Origin: JBFWRI01 sp050248995
Lineage (GTDB): Bacteria > Pseudomonadota > Alphaproteobacteria > JAIXQD01
Direction: 5' to 3'
DNA: 57,737 nucleotides
Assembly: GCA_050248995.1 (NCBI GenBank)
Contig: JBFWRI010000011.1
Location: 1-57,737 of the forward strand
In this document: positions 52,908 to 57,737 of the stretch, piece by piece
Position numbering within the stretch: the stretch's first letter is position 1
Layout: each line of letters opens with the position of its first letter
Notes under the pieces: model-generated
Told to the model about the DNA's origin: nothing
Database searches by the model: none
The model's input: the letters and a program-made list of their open reading frames with translations, nothing else
Translations under genes and position numbers: made by a program

Positions 52908-53549
52908 ATGGGTAAGCCGTTACCATCATGGGACGAAAGCATCCTGCTGCACATGGACATGCAGCGCAGGTTTGCTGCGGGCTGGGGCGTTGATACGCAA
53001 GCCTATCTGGAGACCGCGCGCGGAATCGGTCAGATGTGTGTATCGGCCCGCAAGGCCGGCGTTCCGGTTATCGGCGTTGTTGCGCGCGATCGCGGCGCTG
53101 CGACTGTCACACTGGATAGCGCCGTTGTTGTCGCCAATTATGCTGAAAGCAGTGAAGGGATGGATACCGATGGCATGCTGGTGCCGCCAGAGTTGACGGA
53201 TCACTTCTTCAGCAAGGTTACGTTTTCAAACTGCGCGCATGGCGGAAACAGGTTGCTGGAGCGTGTGCTCGGCCATTATCCGGCGCGGCGTAATATGATC
53301 GTCTCGGGCTGCTTCCTTGGCAACAACCAATGCCTTGACCAAAGCCTGTTCGACATGAGCCTCTATTTCCCCGAGATGCATTTCTGGGTGGTGACGGATC
53401 GCTGCATTCGCATCGGTGAGTTGGCCGAGGCGCGCAAACGTTTCGCCCACCGCCCGAATATCCACTTTATCACTAGCGCGGATATACCAATGCCGGCGCT
53501 GGCCAAGCGGCGTGCTGCAGCACGGCACTTCGGCGCCGCACAGTTGTAG
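52908..53549 (+). CDS. Isochorismatase-like cysteine hydrolase
   Basis: A 213-residue protein with the family order Asp-Lys-Cys: DMQRRFAAG (about 17), FSKVTFSNC (about 104) and GCFLGNNQCLDQSLFDM (about 134-150), the last Cys being the likely nucleophile. Members hydrolyse isochorismate, nicotinamide, ureido or related amide bonds. The specific substrate is not visible. It lies between obgE (divergent) and rpmA (convergent), and is alone on its strand. Confidence 0.75.
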   Translation: MGKPLPSWDESILLHMDMQRRFAAGWGVDTQAYLETARGIGQMCVSARKAGVPVIGVVARDRGAATVTLDSAVVVANYAESSEGMDTDGMLVPPELTDHFFSKVTFSNCAHGGNRLLERVLGHYPARRNMIVSGCFLGNNQCLDQSLFDMSLYFPEMHFWVVTDRCIRIGELAEARKRFAHRPNIHFITSADIPMPALAKRRAAARHFGAAQL

Positions 53550-53564
53550 TGTGGCAGGCAAAGA

Positions 53565-53590
53565 AAAAGGGGCCTTACCAAGCCCCTTTT
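53565..53590. terminator. Bidirectional intrinsic terminator
   Basis: AAAAGGGGC (53565-53573) pairs with GCCCCTTTT (53582-53590) around an 8-base loop; AAAG and CTTT continue outside. It lies between the convergent isochorismatase-like and rpmA genes, so it can end both transcripts. Confidence 0.88.
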
Positions 53591-53611
53591 CCATTTCTTT
53601 GCTAAGAATAC

Positions 53612-53878
53612 TTATTCAGCAGCTTGTTCAGGAACGACCGTAACGTAGGTACGGGCCTTTACACCGCTCTTGAACTGCACGCGGCCATCGACCAGTGCGA
53701 ACAGTGTGTGATCCTTGCCCATGCCAACGTTGTGGCCGGGATGGAACTTGGTGCCGCGCTGACGGATGATGATGTTACCCGCAGCAGCGAACTGGCTGCC
53801 CGAGATCTTGACGCCAAGACGGCGACCGGCGGTATCGCGACCGTTGCGTGAACTACCGCCTGCTTTTTTATGTGCCAT
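53612..53878 (-). CDS. rpmA: 50S ribosomal protein L27
   Basis: 88 residues beginning MAHKKAGGSSRNGRDT, with the flexible N-terminal tail that reaches the peptidyl-transferase centre, and then LGVKISGSQFAAAGNIIIRQ and GHNVGMGKDHTLFALVDG. The AHKKAGGS start needs no N-terminal processing by a Prp-like protease. It lies downstream of rplU in the same transcript, as in most bacteria. Confidence 0.98.
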   Translation of the reverse strand: MAHKKAGGSSRNGRDTAGRRLGVKISGSQFAAAGNIIIRQRGTKFHPGHNVGMGKDHTLFALVDGRVQFKSGVKARTYVTVVPEQAAE

Positions 53879-53902
53879 GACTGAGTCTCCTCTGAATTTC
53901 GG

Positions 53903-54202
53903 TTAAGCTGTGATGGCGGTGATTTTCACCACTGTCACATGCTGACGATGACCGCGCTTGCGGCGATAGTTCTGGCGGCGGCGCTTCTTGAAGATGATGA
54001 CCTTGTCGGCACGGTCTTGTGCGACGATCTCACCTGTTACGCTGGCACCGGCCACGGTTGGCGCACCAACCTTGCCGTTTGCCATCAGCACTTCACTGAA
54101 CGTAATTTTGGCGCCAGCCTTACCATCAAGCTTTTCGATCTTGATGACGTCGCCCTGGGCGACCTTGTACTGCTTGCCGCCTGTTTGGATAACAGCGAAC
54201 AT
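53903..54202 (-). CDS. rplU: 50S ribosomal protein L21
   Basis: 99 residues with MFAVIQTGGKQYKVAQGDVI, the central beta-barrel (VLMANGKVGAPTVAGASVTG) and the RNA-binding KKRRRQNYRRKRGHRQHVTV motif. It binds 23S rRNA and lies upstream of rpmA in a two-gene transcript. About 290 bases of leader and promoter separate it from divergent mreB. Confidence 0.98.
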   Translation of the reverse strand: MFAVIQTGGKQYKVAQGDVIKIEKLDGKAGAKITFSEVLMANGKVGAPTVAGASVTGEIVAQDRADKVIIFKKRRRQNYRRKRGHRQHVTVVKITAITA

Positions 54203-54408
54203 AGTTTTCTCCGTTGCCCGTGTTGTGGGCTAACCTTTTTAAATTCCGGCCTTCATGTGTGCCGGTTCTTGAACAGGCCGGTTTTATAGGGGTTTGGGAT
54301 CCTGAAAGTCAAGAAAACTATTGGTTTTTGGCTTTATATTGGGGGTTACGGGCTTCGCCGGGCAGCCCAAGAGCCTGAATTTCTTAAAAAGAAAGGTTGG
54401 GGACGGTT

Positions 54409-54428
54409 GGGCGGGGTAAGCCCCGCCC
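54409..54428. repeat. GC-rich hairpin between rplU and mreB
   Basis: GGGCGGGG (54409-54416) is the reverse complement of CCCCGCCC (54421-54428), leaving TAAG as the loop. There is no U-run on either side, so it is not a standard terminator; a regulatory or insulating role upstream of mreB is possible. An AT palindrome TTTCTT-AAA-AAGAAA lies just upstream near 54380-54394. Confidence 0.45.
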
Positions 54429-54491
54429 GCTTGCTCTTATACGGCAGGGCGTGTTGTATAGCGGCCAGACGTCTACTCTAAAGGAACTTCC

Positions 54492-55544
54492 ATGTCGCTT
54501 TTCACCAACCTGCTCGGCCTCATCTCGAACGACATCGCCATCGATCTTGGCACTGCTAACACGCTTGTTTATGTGCGCGGGCAGGGCATCGTGCTGAATG
54601 AACCTTCCGTTGTAGCCATCGGTCAGTCACGCACAACCGGCCGCAAGCAAGTGCTGGCTGTGGGCGAAGAAGCCAAGCAGATGCTGGGCAAGACACCGGA
54701 TGGTATCCGCGCCATTCGTCCGCTGCGTGACGGCGTGATCGCCGATTTCGAAGTGGCCGAAGAAATGATCAAGCACTTCATCCGCAAGGTTCATAAGCGT
54801 TCCGCGTTCGCGTCGCCACAGATCATTATCTGCGTGCCGTCAGGATCGACCGCGGTCGAGCGTCGTGCGATTCAGGAATCGGCTGAAAGTGCCGGCGCGC
54901 GCCGCGTGTACCTGATTGAAGAACCGATGGCCGCTGCTATCGGCGCGGGGCTTCCGGTGACCGAACCAACCGGCAGCATGGTTGTCGATATCGGCGGCGG
55001 CACAACCGAAGTTGCAGTGCTGTCGTTGGGCGGCATTGTGTACGCGCGCAGCGTGCGCGTCGGCGGCGACAAGATGGACGAAGCGATCATCAACTATATC
55101 CGCCGTTACCATAACCTGCACATCGGTGAATCAAGCGCCGAGCGCATCAAGAAAGAAATTGGCGCGGCCTGCCCGCCGGAAGATGGCGAGGGCAAGGTCA
55201 TGGAAATCAAGGGCCGCGACCTGATGAACGGCGTGCCGAAGGAAATCGTGATTTCCGAGCGTCAGGTGGCCGAAAGCCTGTTCGAGCCGGTGTCAGCTAT
55301 TCTGGAAGGCATCAAGGTCGCACTGGAAAATACACCACCCGAGCTGTCGGCTGACCTCGTTGACAAGGGCATTGTTCTTACGGGCGGTGGCGCGCTGCTG
55401 AAGAACCTCGATCTCGTGATCCGCAATGCGACCGGCCTGCCGGTTTCAGTGGCCGAGAATTCGCTGGATTGTGTGGCCCTGGGTTGCGGCAAGGCGCTGG
55501 AGCAGATTGATACGCTGAAGGGCCTGCTGGTCAACGGATATTAA
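54492..55544 (+). CDS. mreB: Rod-shape-determining actin-like protein MreB
   Basis: 350 residues. An actin-fold ATPase that forms membrane-bound filaments to guide lateral wall synthesis. Phosphate-binding IDLGTANTLVYVRGQGIVLN (about 17-36), VADFEVAEEM-type region, VVDIGGGTTEVAVLSLGG (about 163-180) and VLTGGGALLKNLDLVI are present. AAGGAA precedes the ATG. MreC is usually the next gene; here two small genes intervene. Confidence 0.99.
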   Translation: MSLFTNLLGLISNDIAIDLGTANTLVYVRGQGIVLNEPSVVAIGQSRTTGRKQVLAVGEEAKQMLGKTPDGIRAIRPLRDGVIADFEVAEEMIKHFIRKVHKRSAFASPQIIICVPSGSTAVERRAIQESAESAGARRVYLIEEPMAAAIGAGLPVTEPTGSMVVDIGGGTTEVAVLSLGGIVYARSVRVGGDKMDEAIINYIRRYHNLHIGESSAERIKKEIGAACPPEDGEGKVMEIKGRDLMNGVPKEIVISERQVAESLFEPVSAILEGIKVALENTPPELSADLVDKGIVLTGGGALLKNLDLVIRNATGLPVSVAENSLDCVALGCGKALEQIDTLKGLLVNGY

Positions 55545-55669
55545 TGTTGCTGACTGCGGCGGGCATTTAACTTGCCTGCCCGCGTAAAGGCACGGTGACA
55601 GATGTGCCGCAACACTCAGGATACACGGAATTATTCGAAAAAACGTTGGTCAGGCCACATACGCAAGAA

Positions 55670-55698
55670 TTGCAATCGTGGCTGAACCTTCCTATAAA
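55670..55698 (+). promoter_or_regulatory. Sigma-70 type promoter for the small regulator-like gene
   Basis: TTGCAA (55670-55675), a 17-base spacer and TATAAA (55693-55698) match the consensus spacing. The predicted start is near 55705, giving a leader of about 20 bases before the ATG at 55725. It implies that the two-gene insert between mreB and mreC has its own promoter. Confidence 0.5.
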
Positions 55699-55718
55699 TG
55701 AAACACATTTGGAAGGTT
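55685..55718. promoter_or_regulatory. Inverted repeat over the promoter (putative operator)
   Basis: AACCTTCC (55685-55692) is the exact reverse complement of GGAAGGTT (55711-55718). The left arm abuts the -10 box and the right arm contains the GGAAGG ribosome site of the gene at 55725. Since the left arm lies upstream of the predicted transcript start, it is more likely a DNA operator than an mRNA hairpin. Confidence 0.45.
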
Positions 55719-55724
55719 ATTGTT

Positions 55725-55994
55725 ATGACGGATAAGCAAAGAACCACTTTTGTCACCCTCAGCGTTTCGGAAGAACTGGTAGAGCGCCTTGATGCAATCG
55801 CGCTGCGTTATGGGAAAGAAGACGAGACTGCTGAAGACGCTATCGAATGGGGACTTCAGATGCTTCTTGCCGCCGCCGACGCGCGTGACCAGGGCATGAC
55901 TGTGGGCACATTTGGCAAGCGCGCCGATGGCGTGCGTGTGGAGCGTGAGATACTCAATCCTGTGACGCAAATGCGCCCACGCGGCTGGTGTTAA
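55725..55994 (+). CDS. Ribbon-helix-helix-like small protein (89 aa)
   Basis: 89 residues from the Met at 55725 (GGAAGG 8 bases upstream); the earlier ATG at 55698 lies in the promoter. FVTLSVSEELVERLDAIALR is laid out like a short beta-strand and helix of ribbon-helix-helix repressors, followed by a second helix (EDAIEWGLQMLLAAADARDQ) and a basic tail. An operator-like repeat overlaps its own promoter, in keeping with an autorepressor. Fold assignment is tentative. Confidence 0.55.
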   Translation: MTDKQRTTFVTLSVSEELVERLDAIALRYGKEDETAEDAIEWGLQMLLAAADARDQGMTVGTFGKRADGVRVEREILNPVTQMRPRGWC

Positions 55995-55995
55995 G

Positions 55996-56511
55996 GTGAC
56001 GGAACCTTTTCACGCCATCGCCACCGCCATCCGTCTTGAAGCGCGCACGCAGCAGCTTGCGGTCGCCTATATCGACAGGGTTGTTGCGGAAAATACCGGC
56101 CCTGTTGCTGTTGACCATCGTACAGGCCGGCTGGTGGGCGGCATGGGAATGGATGACCCGCTGGCACAGGAAATCGCCGGCTATATGCGTGAGGGCATGA
56201 ACACCATCGAAGGATTCTGCAACCTGATGGGGTCGCCACCCGCACAATTCCAGGAACTTGTTGCGAACGATGAGTCTTTCGCCGACGCCTTTCTGGTGGC
56301 GGCATGGCTGCTGGGTTGGCGCAATGCGATGGGCGACCTGACCGCCAACGGCGAGGTTCGGCAGGGTGGCGGCTGGATCGAGCTGGACCCTGATATTGCC
56401 ATCCGGGTTGCTGTTCAGTCGGGCAAGAATATATTGGGAACGCCGCTGCCGGACGGCGACCGTATCGCTGGCGCGATGGAATTTATTGATAAGCTTGTCC
56501 CGCGTTCCTAA
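55996..56511 (+). CDS. Hypothetical protein (171 aa) paired with the RHH-like gene
   Basis: Not recognised. The GTG at 55996 lies 1 base after the preceding stop, so the two are cotranscribed and probably coupled. 171 residues, acidic and soluble, with HRTGRLVGGMGMDDPLAQEI and two Trp-rich helices (AFLVAAWLLGWRNAMGDLTA). No nuclease, kinase or membrane motif that I can name. Organisation resembles a repressor/partner operon, but no toxin family is recognised. Confidence 0.6.
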   Translation: MTEPFHAIATAIRLEARTQQLAVAYIDRVVAENTGPVAVDHRTGRLVGGMGMDDPLAQEIAGYMREGMNTIEGFCNLMGSPPAQFQELVANDESFADAFLVAAWLLGWRNAMGDLTANGEVRQGGGWIELDPDIAIRVAVQSGKNILGTPLPDGDRIAGAMEFIDKLVPRS

Positions 56512-56623
56512 GGGGTTAGGCGCAAAACCGGCAGAATGGGCCCTTTTCAAATCAGGGTACCGCAGTTAGCTTGTTTTTAGCGATTTCCCGCTATTTTGGA
56601 CCTGTAACAAGGAATTCCCGCGT

Positions 56624-57499
56624 ATGCCACTGCGCCGCCGCACAAGTATAGCCGTCAGCCTGCGTTTTCTTGCGCAGAAATACGCGCTGGTGTGGGTTGT
56701 CGCTGCATCCGTCACGCTGGTCAGTTTCGCGCAGTCACACCAACAACAAATTTCACAGGTGCGCGCACGTGTTACCGACGCCGTGCTGCCGGTTGCTGCG
56801 ATTGTGCATGCTCCGCTGAACGCCGTGCACCATGTATCGCAAACCATCGGCGAATGGCGTGCCCTGCACGAAGCAAATGCCAACCTGCAGCGCGAAAATG
56901 CCGAGCTGCACAACTGGCGGCAGGAAGCGCAGCGGCTGATTATTGAAAACGCGCGCTTGCGCGCACTGCTGAAAACCACCGCCACGCCAGCGGCACAGGC
57001 GTTGACCGCGCGGGTAATTACCGCCAGCGGCGGTAGCTTTGAACATTCGTTGTTGGCACAGGCCGGCATTGATGACGGTATCGAAGTTGGCAGTGTGGTG
57101 ATGGGCGCACACGGCGTGGTGGGCCGCGTGACCGAAGTGGGCAACAAGGCCGCCCGCGTGCTGCTGATCAACGACGAGAACAGCCGCATTCCCGTGCAAC
57201 TGGAAAGCAGCGGCGAACGCGCGATTGCCACGGGTTCGGGCAAGGGCGATTTAATGCTGAATTATCTGAACGATGACGTTGTGCCGACTGCCGGCGAACG
57301 CGTGATCACATCGGGCCACGGCGGTATCTTCCCGGCCGGCCTGCCGGTGGGTGAAGTGGTTGCCGACGGCAACGGCTGGCGCGTGAAGCCGATCGAGCCT
57401 CTGACAGCGCAGGATTTTGTGCGTATTATCGATTACCGCGTCAGTGTCGATACAGCGCCGGTTGAACCGAACGCTGCATCGACAAAACACAACCGCTAG
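56624..57499 (+). CDS. mreC: Rod-shape-determining protein MreC
   Basis: 291 residues. A basic cytoplasmic start (PLRRRTSIAVSLRFLAQKYA), one membrane segment (about 25-42), a periplasmic coiled coil (ANANLQRENAELHNWRQEAQ, about 83-115) and two beta-barrel halves (VITASGGSFEHSLLAQAGID, VGRVTEVGNKAARVLLINDE, GHGGIFPAGLPVGEVVADG). It links cytoplasmic MreB to periplasmic wall synthases. AAGGAATTCCC precedes the ATG. mreD is expected next but does not follow on this strand within the window. Confidence 0.97.
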   Translation: MPLRRRTSIAVSLRFLAQKYALVWVVAASVTLVSFAQSHQQQISQVRARVTDAVLPVAAIVHAPLNAVHHVSQTIGEWRALHEANANLQRENAELHNWRQEAQRLIIENARLRALLKTTATPAAQALTARVITASGGSFEHSLLAQAGIDDGIEVGSVVMGAHGVVGRVTEVGNKAARVLLINDENSRIPVQLESSGERAIATGSGKGDLMLNYLNDDVVPTAGERVITSGHGGIFPAGLPVGEVVADGNGWRVKPIEPLTAQDFVRIIDYRVSVDTAPVEPNAASTKHNR

Positions 57500-57513
57500 T
57501 CATTTCCCCTTCA

Positions 57514-57737
57514 TTATAGCGTGTGCCGGTCAAATACCGTGCGGCTGACTTCACGCGCGGGCTCATCACACGATGTAACGGTCAGAATCGCCGTTTCCGT
57601 ATTTGGTAGCTGCAGTGTATGTTTTTCCTCACCGGTTTTGCCGACGACGATGCACTGGAATGTAAAGTCTCCTGTGCGCACAAACTGCCGGTAGCTTTGG
57701 CTGTGCTCCGGGCCCGTGCCAAGGCCATCCCACCAGC
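57514..57737 (-). CDS. 3' end of an unidentified gene, cut by the window edge
   Basis: A frame without stops runs from the window edge to TAA at 57514-57516 on the minus strand, giving about 74 C-terminal residues (starting WWDGLGTGPEHSQSYRQFV and ending SRTVFDRHTL). The composition is normal for a coding region: Thr, Val and aromatic residues in beta-strand alternation (FTFQCIVVGKTGEEKHTLQL). It converges on mreC, ending 15 bases from it. The start and function are outside the window. Confidence 0.6.
   Translation of the reverse strand, partial: WWDGLGTGPEHSQSYRQFVRTGDFTFQCIVVGKTGEEKHTLQLPNTETAILTVTSCDEPAREVSRTVFDRHTL

Overview
The window is chromosomal DNA from an alphaproteobacterium. The evidence is gene order: the F1-only ATP synthase cluster atpHAGDC without F0 genes, the mdh-sucCD-sucA-sucB-lpd TCA cluster, xerC-fsa-priA beside atpH, a DUF2336 protein, and the rsfS/rlmH/gpmI/EnvC-like/ctpA/rppH and obgE/rpmA/rplU groups. 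The genus cannot be fixed from the sequence alone. Gene density is high and small lineage-specific genes sit between housekeeping genes. No tRNA, rRNA, CRISPR array or intact insertion sequence was recognised.

Layout. 1-2.8 kb: a Crp/Fnr regulator with a C-terminal cysteine cluster, a DUF883-like membrane protein, a TSUP permease and a C-terminally cut NAD(P)HX dehydratase. 2.8-4.2 kb: an XRE regulator facing two small genes across AT-rich DNA; it starts where the dehydratase is cut. 4.2-9.6 kb: an Ada-like repair protein, a very divergent Amt/Rh-fold protein, a head-to-head pair of dCTP-deaminase-like genes, NhaA and a Ca2+/cation antiporter. 9.6-18.6 kb: L28, an M23 peptidase, an inositol-phosphatase-like enzyme, ZapE, DUF2336 and HD-domain proteins, then a candidate 6S-like RNA.

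19.6-33.9 kb: TCA-cycle genes (malate dehydrogenase, succinyl-CoA ligase, the three 2-oxoglutarate dehydrogenase components). Small unknown genes and a reverse-strand pair of membrane-anchored solute-binding-like proteins interrupt them. 33.9-38.4 kb: XerC-type recombinase, transaldolase-like aldolase, PriA. 38.4-43.9 kb: ATP synthase F1 with an extra 80-codon gene between atpH and atpA and a membrane-protein gene overlapping atpC. 43.9-49.6 kb (minus): RppH, YibQ-like, CtpA, EnvC-like and GpmI. 49.7-54.2 kb: RlmH, RsfS, ObgE, L27 and L21 on the minus strand with small plus-strand membrane-protein genes between them. 54.5-57.5 kb: MreB and MreC separated by a small regulator-like/unknown pair, then the 3' end of a minus-strand gene cut by the window edge.

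Most of the window is core metabolism and cell biology. The observations most worth checking are: the two dCTP-deaminase-like paralogues, which have lost complementary active-site parts and share a 13-bp inverted repeat over their start codons; the Amt-fold protein lacking most ammonium-selectivity residues; the regulator-like pair with a palindromic operator between mreB and mreC; the tandem small membrane proteins near rlmH; the orphan gene and possible leader peptide in the atp operon; and the regulator cassette at the truncated nnrD. No complete new multi-gene system can be asserted from sequence alone.
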